From contig SMSL01000001.1 in the NCBI GenBank assembly GCA_007859995.1, positions 124,001 to 188,000 on the forward strand: DNA of 64,000 nt. The letters run 5' to 3'. How positions within the stretch are numbered: the stretch's first letter is position 1; each line of letters begins with the position of its first letter. Positions 1-8,851 of this stretch are shown here, one piece after another. The DNA is from Candidatus Brocadiaceae bacterium S225 (GTDB lineage: Bacteria; Planctomycetota; Brocadiia; Brocadiales; Scalinduaceae). Position numbers and translations under genes: made by a program. The notes below the pieces were generated by a model. It saw only the letters and a program-made list of their open reading frames with translations, ran no database searches and was not told the DNA's origin.

Positions 1-12
1 CAGAATTTTCAT
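1..12 (-). CDS. Start of a CDS cut by the window edge
   Basis: On the minus strand an ATG at 12-10 opens a frame reading Met-Lys-Ile-Leu before the window ends. It is preceded by GGAGAAAAAA, a good ribosome binding site, and begins 15 bp after the stop of the formyltransferase gene, so it is the next gene of the arn operon. By position it could be the dehydrogenase/decarboxylase half of ArnA or another arn gene; four codons cannot decide this. Confidence 0.5.
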
Positions 13-26
13 TTTTTTCTCCTTTT

Positions 27-968
27 CTAAGTAAAAATTTCTCCATCATGGAGTGAATACATTGTGGCATATTCATACCCGTCTAATTCTTCATTTCCAT
101 TAATCTGACACCTCTTTATTAACAATGTCCCGTCTCCGGCAGCTACTACAATGCCAGCCCGGTCAAACGATACAAGGCTACCTGGCTCAAAATTATTTTT
201 CGCGGGCACAGGTTCGCACTCCCATATAGATATTTTCTGATTCCTGAAAGTACAGAAAGCACCCGGCCAGGGATGGGTTACCGCGCGAACAAGGTTGTAA
301 ATTACAAGGCTACCTTGATTCCAGTCTATCTTTCCGTCATCCGGTCTCCTTCCTCCATAATACGATCCGACAGACAAGTCCTGAGGTACTCTCTCATTTT
401 TTCCATCCTTTATCAGACCCCATGCCTTACCGAGAACAACCACGGCTTCTTTCTCCATCTTCTTGTGAAGAGTGTATGCTGTATCAGTGAAGAGTATAGG
501 GATTATCCCCTGGGCAACAATATCTCCCGCATCAGGTTTATCAACCATGTAGTGCAAAGTTACCCCAGTCTCCTCTTCTCCGTTTATGAGTGCCCAGTTA
601 ACCGGGCAACGCCCCCTGTATTTCGGCAGCAGTGAACCATGCAGGTTAATGGCCCCCAGTCTTGGAATGCCGAGTATTTCTCTCGAAATCATATTCCTGT
701 AGTAAAATGAGAAGATAATGTCAGGAGCAAGTTTCTTAATTAAGGAGACCCATTCAGGACTGTTAATGTTTTCCGGTGTGTAACAGCGTATGCCACCTGA
801 TACGGCAACATCTGCCATCGAATCAAAGAACAGATTCTCGTCACGATTGTCCTTGTGAGTAAAAACAGCGGCTACGTTTTCTTTCTGATCTATCAGGTAT
901 TCAAGGCATCTGCAGCCTATATTGTGATATCCCAACACTATGATCTTAATAATTTGTAACCCCCTCAC
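27..968 (-). CDS. arnA: ArnA-type UDP-L-Ara4N formyltransferase, stand-alone domain
   Basis: The protein matches the N-terminal formyltransferase half of ArnA, which formylates UDP-4-amino-4-deoxy-L-arabinose using 10-formyl-tetrahydrofolate in the cytoplasm. It shows INLHGSLLPKYRG around residues 107-119 and a conserved Asp near 146, giving the Asn-His-Asp catalytic triad (N108, H110, D146), followed by GRRPDDGKIDW and HPWPGAF typical of ArnA. E. coli ArnA is about 660 residues with a C-terminal dehydrogenase/decarboxylase; here the protein stops at 313, so the two activities must be on separate genes. The only in-frame start is a GTG that overlaps the end of arnC by 23 bp; the true start may be a few codons later, since the first beta strand begins near residue 7. 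It is the fourth gene of an operon led by an ArnT-like gene. Confidence 0.87.
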   Translation of the reverse strand: MRGLQIIKIIVLGYHNIGCRCLEYLIDQKENVAAVFTHKDNRDENLFFDSMADVAVSGGIRCYTPENINSPEWVSLIKKLAPDIIFSFYYRNMISREILGIPRLGAINLHGSLLPKYRGRCPVNWALINGEEETGVTLHYMVDKPDAGDIVAQGIIPILFTDTAYTLHKKMEKEAVVVLGKAWGLIKDGKNERVPQDLSVGSYYGGRRPDDGKIDWNQGSLVIYNLVRAVTHPWPGAFCTFRNQKISIWECEPVPAKNNFEPGSLVSFDRAGIVVAAGDGTLLIKRCQINGNEELDGYEYATMYSLHDGEIFT

Positions 969-1905
969 GAGAATATATCTTCTCGATCACAAACCTCGGC
1001 CGCTTTCTTACCTCGGCATAAATCCTTCCGATATACTCTCCCAGAAGTCCAAATGCGAGAAATTGCGTACCCACAAAGAAAAAGAGCACAGCAAACAGCG
1101 TAAACACGCCGTTAACCGCCCACTCAGCGCCCATAATTATTCTCATTGCAAAGAGAAATATTCCAAACCCAACTCCTGACAGAGAAACTGCAAGTCCTAA
1201 AAACATGAGCATCCTCAACGGCCAGACGGAGAAGCTGGTCATGAGATCAAACTGAAGTGATATAAGACGCATAAGACTGTATTTTGACTCTCCCTCACTA
1301 CGCACATCATGTTTTACCTGAATTTCGGCTGTTTTCTTGGCGTATGAAGTAGCAAGAACCGGAATAAATGTTGATATTTCCTTTGACGCGCACATCAGTT
1401 TCACAATATTTTTCCTGTAGACTCTCAGCATACATCCATAGTCTCTGAGATTAACTCCTGTAATCTTAGCGGTGATCCTGTTTATTATATAAGAAGCACA
1501 TCTTCTGAATATTGAGTCTTGGCGCTTCATGCGAACCGTTGCGACTACCTCGAATCCCTCCTCTGCTTTGCTTATTAACTTTGGAATCTCCTCCGGAGGG
1601 TTCTGAAGATCAGCATCCAGAGTTACTACTATTTCACCTGAACTTCTTTCAAAACCTGCAAAAATAGCGGCATGTTGTCCGTAGTTCCGGTTGAATTCAA
1701 TTATCGTTATTCCAGATGTCACCGCCTGAAACTGTTTAAGGATGTTCAAGGAATTGTCCATGCTTCCGTCATCAATGAAGATAATTTCATACGTATGGCC
1801 CATTTCAGTCATGACTTTATTAAGACGTCCTGAAAGCTCACTGATATTATCTTCCTCATTAAATATCGGAATTACCACTGATAGATAAGGTTTCCCGGTT
1901 TCCAT
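946..1905 (-). CDS. arnC: ArnC: undecaprenyl-phosphate 4-deoxy-4-formamido-L-arabinose transferase
   Basis: Family 2 glycosyltransferase with C-terminal membrane anchors, 319 residues against 322 for E. coli ArnC. It transfers formylated Ara4N from UDP to undecaprenyl phosphate at the inner membrane. The GT-A fold shows VVIPIFNEEDN at 10-20, the IDDGS nucleotide motif at 44-48, NRNYGQHAAIFAGF and LDADLQNPPEEIPKL at 96-110, and DYGCMLRVYR; two hydrophobic segments lie near 231-257 and 263-288, ending in LLGEYIGRIYAEVRKRPR. These stretches match ArnC more closely than generic DPM1/GtrB homologues. It lies 13 bp after arnB, and its 3' end overlaps the formyltransferase gene. Confidence 0.9.
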   Translation of the reverse strand: METGKPYLSVVIPIFNEEDNISELSGRLNKVMTEMGHTYEIIFIDDGSMDNSLNILKQFQAVTSGITIIEFNRNYGQHAAIFAGFERSSGEIVVTLDADLQNPPEEIPKLISKAEEGFEVVATVRMKRQDSIFRRCASYIINRITAKITGVNLRDYGCMLRVYRKNIVKLMCASKEISTFIPVLATSYAKKTAEIQVKHDVRSEGESKYSLMRLISLQFDLMTSFSVWPLRMLMFLGLAVSLSGVGFGIFLFAMRIIMGAEWAVNGVFTLFAVLFFFVGTQFLAFGLLGEYIGRIYAEVRKRPRFVIEKIYSREGVTNY

Positions 1906-1918
1906 TAATAGCGTATCC

Positions 1919-3085
1919 TCATTTTTTGAATCTTTTCAATATGTCCTGTATTGCAAACACCACGTCCTGTACATCAGTCTCCTTCATCAGGGAATAAAGA
2001 GGAAGGGACACTATTCTTTCTGATATATATTCGGTTTCCGGCAGGGAACCGTCAGGCAGAGGATAATGCCTCTTGTAAAATGACAGCTGGTGAACTGCAA
2101 GAAAGTGAAGACCTGTCCCTATATTCAGCTTTTTCATTTCCTGCATAAATTCATCACGCGTTATTCCCGCCTTGTCTTTGTCAACTATCAATGTATAGAG
2201 ATGGCATGCATGCCTTATGGAGTATGGGACATTAGCAGGAAGCGTTAGTCCCTTTACATCGCGGAGGAGACTGTCATACAGCGCTACAAGTTTCTCGCGC
2301 CTTTCTGTCATCTCGTCAAGTCTCTTCAGTTGCACGACACCTATAGCCGCCTGCATATCTGTCATATTATACTTCCAACCGGGAATAAGTAAGTCATACC
2401 CCTCCTTCTCGGCCTTGCCATAGCGCCGCCAGGCATCTTTATCAACCCCGTGGAATCGTAGGAGGCGAAGTTTATCGTAGGTTTCTTTATCATGAGTTGT
2501 AATCATGCCCCCTTCCCCGGTAGTCATATTCTTAATAGGGTGAAAACTGAATATGGCGATATTGTCACTTGATCCTATTCGCTTTCCTTTGTATTCACTA
2601 CCGACTGCATGTGCAGCGTCTTCGATAATTTCAATACCACGTCTTTTGCAAATATCTCTCAGCCCGTCAAGATCGCAGGCCTGTCCGGCAAAATGAACCG
2701 GGATAATTGCCCTGGTCCGCTCCGTAATTGCCTCTTCAACACGCGACACATCAAGATTGATGGTATTTCGTTCCACGTCGACAAATACTGGTTTTCCACC
2801 ACACAAGTGTATCATGTTAACGGTCGCCGGCCATGTCAGAGAAGTTGTAATTACTTCATCACCGGGCTTCAGATCCAGCAGATTCATAGCAAGATGCAGA
2901 CCTGCCGTGCATGAGGATAGGGACAACGCGTATGGGCTGCAGACATATTCCGCAAACGCTTGTTCAAAGTCCTGCACCTTTGGACCTGAGGTTATCCATC
3001 CGGAAGAGAGGACATCAACAACTGCATTAGTCTCGTCCTGCCCAATGTCCGGTCTCGAAAATGGTAGGAAGGTGTTTCTTCTCAT
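1919..3085 (-). CDS. arnB: ArnB: UDP-4-amino-4-deoxy-L-arabinose aminotransferase
   Basis: PLP-dependent DegT/DnrJ/EryC1 aminotransferase that converts UDP-4-keto-pentose to UDP-L-Ara4N with glutamate as donor. Visible signatures are FLPFSRPDIG at the N-terminus, SGWITSGPK at 28-36, PGDEVITTSLTWPATVNMI, EDAAHAVGSEYKGK at 155-168 and the Schiff-base lysine in SFHPIKNMTTGEGG (Lys185). Length is 388 residues, close to ArnB. The ITSGPK and NIGTGLHF patterns separate it from the second aminotransferase of this window (32.2-33.3 kb). The gene follows the ArnT-like gene by 18 bp and precedes arnC, so the order in transcription is pmt-like, arnB, arnC, arnA. Confidence 0.92.
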   Translation of the reverse strand: MRRNTFLPFSRPDIGQDETNAVVDVLSSGWITSGPKVQDFEQAFAEYVCSPYALSLSSCTAGLHLAMNLLDLKPGDEVITTSLTWPATVNMIHLCGGKPVFVDVERNTINLDVSRVEEAITERTRAIIPVHFAGQACDLDGLRDICKRRGIEIIEDAAHAVGSEYKGKRIGSSDNIAIFSFHPIKNMTTGEGGMITTHDKETYDKLRLLRFHGVDKDAWRRYGKAEKEGYDLLIPGWKYNMTDMQAAIGVVQLKRLDEMTERREKLVALYDSLLRDVKGLTLPANVPYSIRHACHLYTLIVDKDKAGITRDEFMQEMKKLNIGTGLHFLAVHQLSFYKRHYPLPDGSLPETEYISERIVSLPLYSLMKETDVQDVVFAIQDILKRFKK

Positions 3086-3103
3086 TTTTTATCCTTTCCT
3101 GCT

Positions 3104-4732
3104 CTAATTACTCAATAATTTAAAATTTCTTCGTTTCCCAACTACTTCGGACAATATAACGTCAGGAAAGAGAGTCTTAAGGCTGTTAAAGTTTCGCATG
3201 TCCTTATGCTTATCCAGAACAAGCATAAGGACATTATTCTCCCTCGGCAAAGATTTCGCCGCTTCCAGGTCGTATACAGGTATCAGCTTACGGCCGGTAT
3301 AGAATGGTACAACAGCCCTGGTGGTCTCTTCAGGTTGGAAGGCATAAAGGGTACTCTCTTTTGCTGCCACTATTTCACCCAGTCTACCACAAAAGGGTCT
3401 GAAGCTATTTGTCTTGTTTATGTATGGAACAAATACCAGAACACTCAGTATATAAATCAGACTTATTATTACCGGCAGGCCGCACAATTTAATAACTCTA
3501 TTATTAACAAATGAGCGAAAGGCAAAGACATAACCAATTGTAACCACCGGCATTAACAAAACAAAAGGCACCGTTTTGTACAGCGCCGACTTAAAGACAA
3601 CACCGGCTAATGCTAAGACCAAAACACCGCAAACACACAGGATAAACCATTGACTTACCCTCGCAAATCTGCCGTTAATCAGCCGTGATTCTACATCGTT
3701 TAACCATGAACCCGTAAGTATCGAAATGGCAGGAATTAGTGGCACTATATAAATAGTTCGTTTTGTCCCTGCAAGTGAGAGCATGAGCAGACCGGACACA
3801 AACCACAAACAAAGAAAAAGCCTGTTTTTATCCTGAAATCCTTTGCGGCATGCATAGAAGAATACGGCAGGTACCAGGATGCTCCACGGAGCAAACGCAC
3901 GCCAGAATTTAAATAGATAAAAATAAAATGGCTTTACATGCCCTCCTGAATATTCAGAACCAACGCCCGGTATAATGCGCTGAAAATTGTTGTGAATCAG
4001 GAATGTACTGATATACTCCCAGGAGCCCTCTTTCCAGAGAAACCAGAACCACAGGCTGATACAGGATCCAACTATAATAAGACCAACCCGCAGCCTTGCT
4101 CGTCTTATCTCCTGCCAATCCCTTCTCCATAAAATCCAACATGCGAAAAGTAAGACGGGAAATGCAAGACCGATAAACCCTTTAGCGAAGAATGCACCGG
4201 TAGCAAAGATATAACATAGTCTATAATAGCGATCCTTTTTCTCTGTATCCGCTGTTAACGACAGATAGAGCCAATAAACGGTCCCGGTTACAAAGAAAAC
4301 CAGCGATGTATCAACAAGTGATTTGTGATGGATATAAAAGAATTCGGCGCTTAAGGCTAGGACCATGCAGGACCATTCTGCAGTTTTTCTATCGTACATC
4401 TTTCCTGCAAGGAGATATGTAAATATCAGCGTTCCAAGCCCGAACAAGACTGAAGGTATCCTGGCAGCACTGGCCGAAGGAGCTCCAAAGATTTTATAGG
4501 AAAGAGCCACGCACCAGAAATAGAGAGGAGGTTTTTCCATAAACGCTTCACCATTTAACTGTGGAACCGCAAGTGAAACACCCTCATCAAAAAACTCCCG
4601 ACCTATTTCAGCCACACGGGGCTCATCGGCAGTCCAGAGGTCATGATCAAATATCCCAACAAATGATAAAACGAGGATAATGGCCACAAACCAGTACCTG
4701 GAAAAGCATAATATTAGTTTAGTTTTCTGCAC
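3104..4732 (-). CDS. ArnT-like lipid A glycosyltransferase (GT83/PMT family), copy 1
   Basis: Polytopic inner-membrane glycosyltransferase of the ArnT/PMT family, 542 residues. These enzymes use undecaprenyl-phosphate sugars and act on the periplasmic face; ArnT adds L-Ara4N to lipid A phosphate. The first periplasmic loop shows DHDLWTADEPRVAEIGREF at about 29-47, with the Asp-Glu pair expected at the active site, then NGEAFMEKPPLYFW. Many hydrophobic helices follow and the C-terminal part is soluble. It is a close paralogue of the gene at 10.7-12.3 kb, both carrying SRYWFVAIIL and VGIFDHDLWT. It is first in an operon with arnB, arnC and arnA, behind a PmrA-box-like promoter 75 bp upstream. 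The transferred sugar is inferred; the arnT of 7.2-8.8 kb is closer to E. coli ArnT. Confidence 0.83.
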   Translation of the reverse strand: MQKTKLILCFSRYWFVAIILVLSFVGIFDHDLWTADEPRVAEIGREFFDEGVSLAVPQLNGEAFMEKPPLYFWCVALSYKIFGAPSASAARIPSVLFGLGTLIFTYLLAGKMYDRKTAEWSCMVLALSAEFFYIHHKSLVDTSLVFFVTGTVYWLYLSLTADTEKKDRYYRLCYIFATGAFFAKGFIGLAFPVLLFACWILWRRDWQEIRRARLRVGLIIVGSCISLWFWFLWKEGSWEYISTFLIHNNFQRIIPGVGSEYSGGHVKPFYFYLFKFWRAFAPWSILVPAVFFYACRKGFQDKNRLFLCLWFVSGLLMLSLAGTKRTIYIVPLIPAISILTGSWLNDVESRLINGRFARVSQWFILCVCGVLVLALAGVVFKSALYKTVPFVLLMPVVTIGYVFAFRSFVNNRVIKLCGLPVIISLIYILSVLVFVPYINKTNSFRPFCGRLGEIVAAKESTLYAFQPEETTRAVVPFYTGRKLIPVYDLEAAKSLPRENNVLMLVLDKHKDMRNFNSLKTLFPDVILSEVVGKRRNFKLLSN

Positions 4733-4789
4733 AATTAATTACCTGCTCAATGGATGTCTGATACGAATTCGGAATATACTAAAACGTTG

Positions 4790-4844
4790 ATATTACATTA
4801 CAGAACATTAAGGGATCGTGAAGTATTTATTAAATAATGTTAAT
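4790..4844 (-). promoter_or_regulatory. PmrA-box-like promoter 1, upstream of the arn operon
   Basis: Read in gene direction (minus strand) the hexamers are ATTAAC (4844-4839), TTTAAT (4834-4829), CTTCAC (4823-4818) and CTTAAT (4812-4807), with spacings of 10, 11 and 11 bp. A -10-like TAATAT (4795-4790) follows 11 bp after the last hexamer. Tandem YTTAAK-N5-YTTAAK is the established PmrA (BasR) box. No separate -35 is visible, as expected when the regulator replaces it. One of six matching promoters in the window. Confidence 0.8.
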
Positions 4845-4901
4845 GTTGCAGTTTCCGGGTACGCCAAAGACTTGTTTTTTGTAAGCTTAAAACAAAAAAT
4901 T

Positions 4902-4956
4902 ATTAACATTTCTTAATCATTCCTTAATCCATCCTTAATGTATTTTAGTATATAAA
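4902..4956 (+). promoter_or_regulatory. PmrA-box-like promoter 2, upstream of the LTA-synthase-like gene
   Basis: This is the cleanest copy: CTTAAT at 4912-4917, 4923-4928 and 4934-4939, each separated by exactly 5 bp, with ATTAAC 10 bp further upstream at 4902-4907. TATAAA at 4951-4956 follows 11 bp after the last hexamer. It reads towards the gene at 5084, divergent from promoter 1, and the leader would be about 120 nt. The rest of the 4733-5083 gap shows no other feature. Confidence 0.85.
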
Positions 4957-5083
4957 CTGTAATACTTACAGAACTTGCTGATGGCAAATCTCTTATTGCA
5001 CTGCAGATCGTGCAGAAGTGACGTATGGAAAAGTTCTCATTTGCCCTCATCTTAATTTAGTGAATTATTAGAGGAGATATTTT

Positions 5084-7033
5084 ATGAACTGGTTTTATTC
5101 TCTTGGACCATTAGCGCTACTCGTTCCATACTTATTGTCTGTCATTCTTGTTTTTACTGTATTTCGAATTATACTTATCCTTGTTCATTTCAAAAGAGTT
5201 AAAGAGGAAGAGAAACTCTATAACTGCTTCGTTCAGGGCCTGAGAATGGATTGCATGGTCTCTTCTTATTTTTGCGTAGTCCCTCTTTTGTTACTCTTAA
5301 TACTCCCATCACCGTTTCATTTAGCTGTTACTTTTATACTCAAATTTTATTTTTGTGCCACTTTTGCATTTGCACTATTTATGGAAATTGCAACATTTCC
5401 TTTTATCGAAGAATATGATCTTCGACCTGACAGTATTTTTATAGAATATCTAAAGCATCCTCGCGAAGTGATGAAAACGGTTTGGGCGGAAAGCAAAATT
5501 GTTTTATTACTACAAGGCCCCTGTATGATTGTAGTTTTCATGATCCTCTGGAAGTTATTTGGCTCTCTTTTTGATAACTATCAGCCGTGGAAATGGTGGG
5601 TTTCAATCTGCAGTTTTCCATTATTTGCAGGTATACTTATTATGGGAACCCGTTCAAGTATTGGGCATCGTCCCGCTAATATCAGTAGCTTCTCATTTTC
5701 AAATAACCACCTTGTCAATGAGTTGACACTCAATTCCACTTACACCCTGTTTTATGCTATATACCGACGATATAAACACGAGAAGAACCCTTCCCGGATT
5801 TATGGATCAATGGCAGAAGAGGAGGTTTTCGACCGTGTTCAGAGGCATTCCGGAATTGATGAAGCAAGTATAGTAAACTCGTCCACTCCCTTCTCTCACC
5901 TCCAAACCAGCCCTTATCAGAGAGAGCGTCCAATGAACATAGTTGTTATCGTGGAAGAGAGTCTTGGCGCTGAATATGTTGGCGTACTCGGCGGCCTTCC
6001 TCTTACTCCCTGTTTTGATGAATTGTCGAAGGAAGGAATGTTATTGACTGGATTATACTCAACCGGTACTCGCACGGTTAGTGCACTTGAAGCGCTTGTT
6101 TCTGGATTCCTTCCAACTTGCGGCAAAAGCATCGTCAAGCTGGAAAATTCTAAAAGAGGGTTTTTTAACGTGGGAGCGCTCCTGGCGAAACATGGATACA
6201 TACCGGATTTCATTTATGGAGGGATGAGCAATTTCGATGAAATGCGTTCTTTTTTTCTGGGTAATGGCTTCCATAATATATACGATGAACCGACATTTGA
6301 AAACCCTGCCTTCCATGGTGTATGGGGAGTTTCAGATGAGGATCTGCTGCTTAAGGCACATGAAATATTTCTTTCTCATGGTGACCAGCCTTTTGTCAGT
6401 ATCCTGCTCTCCACCTCTAACCATTCGCCATTCGATTTCCCGGAAGGGCGCATTGAATTGTATGAGAAGCCCGCCAAGACAAGACATAATGCAATGAAGT
6501 ATGCTGATTATGCATTAGGTGAGTTCTTCAAAGTTGCCAGAAACGCGCCATATTATAAAAATACAATTTTTCTGATTGTTGCAGATCATGATACCAGGGT
6601 GCGTGGCGATCAGCTTGTTCCACTTGATCGTTTCAGAATTCCAGGACTTATCATTGGCCCTGATGTGCCTGTCTGCAAATATGAAAAAGTTGCAAGTCAA
6701 CTGGATCTATTACCCACTGTTCTACATTTCTCCGGAGTCGATACCATACATCCCATGATTGGCAGGAACCTGATGGAAACGGGTGACGAGGATCCCGGAC
6801 ACGCATTTATGCAATACGGACTTCACAATGCATATCGAGTGGGCAATGATGTTATTATCAGATTACCTGAATCGAAACCCAGGCAATTCAGTTGCAAAAA
6901 TGATAAACTGGTCCCAAAGAAGCTGGACGAAGAGATGGCAAAGGATTCCCTTGCACATTGCCTTCTTCCTTGGATTTTGTACAACAAAAAACTCTATAAA
7001 GTCCCTGATCCATACACGATTCCCAGCAGTTAA
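5084..7033 (+). CDS. LTA-synthase-family membrane phosphotransferase/sulfatase
   Basis: An inner-membrane enzyme of the alkaline phosphatase superfamily, 649 residues. About five hydrophobic segments fill residues 1-190, followed by an extracytoplasmic catalytic domain. Catalytic-domain marks are IVVIVEESLGAEYVG (metal-binding Glu), STGTRTVSALEALVSG with a likely nucleophile Thr near 331, and LIVADHDTR near 500, the metal-binding Asp-His. The family includes LtaS, OpgB and, more distantly, phosphoethanolamine transferases such as EptA; the substrate cannot be told from sequence. It is transcribed alone, divergently from the arn operon and behind the best PmrA-box-like element, which is where pmrC/eptA sits functionally in enterobacterial PmrA regulons. 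I infer a phospho-group modification of lipid A or another surface glycan. Start ATG follows AGAGGAGATATTTT, a strong ribosome binding site. Confidence 0.85.
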   Translation: MNWFYSLGPLALLVPYLLSVILVFTVFRIILILVHFKRVKEEEKLYNCFVQGLRMDCMVSSYFCVVPLLLLLILPSPFHLAVTFILKFYFCATFAFALFMEIATFPFIEEYDLRPDSIFIEYLKHPREVMKTVWAESKIVLLLQGPCMIVVFMILWKLFGSLFDNYQPWKWWVSICSFPLFAGILIMGTRSSIGHRPANISSFSFSNNHLVNELTLNSTYTLFYAIYRRYKHEKNPSRIYGSMAEEEVFDRVQRHSGIDEASIVNSSTPFSHLQTSPYQRERPMNIVVIVEESLGAEYVGVLGGLPLTPCFDELSKEGMLLTGLYSTGTRTVSALEALVSGFLPTCGKSIVKLENSKRGFFNVGALLAKHGYIPDFIYGGMSNFDEMRSFFLGNGFHNIYDEPTFENPAFHGVWGVSDEDLLLKAHEIFLSHGDQPFVSILLSTSNHSPFDFPEGRIELYEKPAKTRHNAMKYADYALGEFFKVARNAPYYKNTIFLIVADHDTRVRGDQLVPLDRFRIPGLIIGPDVPVCKYEKVASQLDLLPTVLHFSGVDTIHPMIGRNLMETGDEDPGHAFMQYGLHNAYRVGNDVIIRLPESKPRQFSCKNDKLVPKKLDEEMAKDSLAHCLLPWILYNKKLYKVPDPYTIPSS

Positions 7034-7038
7034 ATAAA

Positions 7039-7064
7039 GGTGGATTCGCTTCGCTTAATCCACC
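7039..7064. repeat. Palindromic repeat downstream of the LTA-synthase-like gene
   Basis: GGTGGATT (7039-7046) and AATCCACC (7057-7064) form an 8-bp perfect inverted repeat around CGCTTCGCTT, with no U-run after it. The core TTCGCT-N-CGCTT recurs in the element at 16476-16501, so this looks like a dispersed REP-type element that could also act as a 3' end hairpin. Confidence 0.6.
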
Positions 7065-7183
7065 CTTACAGCTCCTGATGGTATCAACATTAAACGGAAG
7101 AAGAGCCTGGGGGCACTCACCTGATCATTCCCAAACTTTTATTTACTATATTTTCTTTAGTAGCATGATTAATATGTCAAGCA

Positions 7184-8830
7184 TTAATAGACCGCGAACA
7201 AGAATTCATTCCATACTATTTGGTATGACGGCACAGGCCAGGGTTGACCGGCCCTGTCTCTTGTGGATTCCTTTATAATAACCGCTACCTGCCGGTTGCC
7301 ACGTTCGTTCAGCAGTTTCTCGAGGCCAGCCATTTCAATATGTCGCCAGGAGCTGTCGGGATATGATAAGCCGTAACCGAGTTCACCGTCACGCATAAAC
7401 AGATACGCGTCATCACGCTTGTACACATAACAGGCCGTATGTACCGTTCTGGAATCAGCTACCAGGATGGTATCCGTTGTTATGTGATCCTGCTGAGAGC
7501 GCAGAAAAGTGGACATTCCCGTTTTAACGGAATGCTCAATCGACACCGTAAATGGAAACGCCAGCATTATAATGATCACGGGCAGGCCGTGCATAAAAGT
7601 CTTTCGCAGTCCGTTTTGCATGCGCAGGGTTATTAACAAGACCACAAAACACACTACCGCCGCACAAACGCAGTACCATAGTTTATAGCCCTCTCCGGAA
7701 CCATAAATCTTCCTGTGCAAAGCTGGTGTAAAAACGATAGAGAGCAGAGCTACAACCATAAGGCCCGTTAACACGTTCAATAAGAGAGAACAATATTTGA
7801 ACACTCCTTCCATTCCCTTCCTGAAATATTCAGTAAGTCCAATCCCAAGAAGCATAGCCAGCGGAGGGAAACAGGGAAGGACATAGGTAATCGTCTTTCC
7901 AGACGAGATCGAAAAGAACACAAGAGGCAGAATCATCCAGCATATGCAGAAACGAATTAGCGGCTTACGGAGGAGTTCACTGTTCCGTCGAACCAGGACC
8001 ACCGGAATAAACAGTAACCAGGGCAACGAACCGTCAAGGAAAAACGGAATCAGAAACCAGAATGGTTTCTCATGCATTCCGGAGTCGGCCGAGAAAAAGC
8101 GTTGGATATGTTCCTTCCAGAAAAAACAGTGCCAATAGTCCGGTTCACGCAATGCAATTATGAGGCACCAGGGTAATGAAACTACCACCGCTGTCAGCAA
8201 CGGAAGCCATGGTAGAGTAAAAATCTCACGCCAGCGCCTCTCCCACAATAAAAATGGGACTATTATCACTGTCGGTACAATAATAACAAGAAAGCCTTTT
8301 GTCAGGAACGCAGAGCCGCAGAAAACCCCGCAGAGCAACAACCACCGGTTTCGTTTCCTCCCGGTGTCGTTGGCGCCAGCCACGAAGAAACAACTCAGCA
8401 TGGCGGTCAGGAAAAAAGTCAGCAGGTTATCCAGCACACAGAAAGTACCCACACCGTAGACTCCGACAAAAGTCATATAGATAAAGGCCGCCAGCAGCGC
8501 CGCCCTTTCGCACCGGTGAAATCTCCGGACCATTAAGAAGATCGTCAGGGCCGTCAGCCCGACAGCAAAAGCGGATGGGAAACGGATGGCGAAACCATTA
8601 TCTCCGAACAGAGCCATGGATGCGGCATTCAGCCAGTACCCGAGCACAGGTTTCTCAAAATAGCGCAACCCGTTCAACCTGGGAACGATAAAATCTTTAG
8701 TATCCAGCATTTCCCGGGATATTTCACCGTATCGCGCTTCATCAGGGACAGCCACAGGACGCACATTCATTGGCGCTATGTACAACAGAAGAAACAGAAT
8801 TGATAAACCGATCACTCCTTTTTTTGTCAT
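7184..8830 (-). CDS. arnT: ArnT: undecaprenyl phosphate-alpha-L-Ara4N transferase
   Basis: Best match in the window to enterobacterial ArnT, 548 residues against about 550. It moves L-Ara4N from undecaprenyl phosphate to lipid A phosphates on the periplasmic face of the inner membrane. Diagnostic stretches are VPDEARYGEISREML near 29-43, LRYFEKPVLGYWLNA, ALFGDNGFAIRFPSA, MTKGF preceding a long helix, REPDYWHCFFWKEHIQRF and GSLPWLLFIPVVL, plus DGELGYGLSYPDSSW in the C-terminal soluble part; all align with E. coli ArnT. About a dozen hydrophobic helices are present. It is the last gene of a three-gene run of ArnT-like proteins (10.7-12.3, 8.9-10.6 and 7.2-8.8 kb, gaps 60 and 21 bp) probably driven by promoter 3. 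Confidence 0.9.
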   Translation of the reverse strand: MTKKGVIGLSILFLLLYIAPMNVRPVAVPDEARYGEISREMLDTKDFIVPRLNGLRYFEKPVLGYWLNAASMALFGDNGFAIRFPSAFAVGLTALTIFLMVRRFHRCERAALLAAFIYMTFVGVYGVGTFCVLDNLLTFFLTAMLSCFFVAGANDTGRKRNRWLLLCGVFCGSAFLTKGFLVIIVPTVIIVPFLLWERRWREIFTLPWLPLLTAVVVSLPWCLIIALREPDYWHCFFWKEHIQRFFSADSGMHEKPFWFLIPFFLDGSLPWLLFIPVVLVRRNSELLRKPLIRFCICWMILPLVFFSISSGKTITYVLPCFPPLAMLLGIGLTEYFRKGMEGVFKYCSLLLNVLTGLMVVALLSIVFTPALHRKIYGSGEGYKLWYCVCAAVVCFVVLLITLRMQNGLRKTFMHGLPVIIIMLAFPFTVSIEHSVKTGMSTFLRSQQDHITTDTILVADSRTVHTACYVYKRDDAYLFMRDGELGYGLSYPDSSWRHIEMAGLEKLLNERGNRQVAVIIKESTRDRAGQPWPVPSYQIVWNEFLFAVY

Positions 8831-8851
8831 GGCAAATGCTTTCCCGTTTTT

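Noticed and set aside
7078-7278. Plus-strand frame after the LTA-synthase-like gene
   Set aside because: No ribosome binding site and it overlaps the 3' end of arnT; no family; a chance frame.
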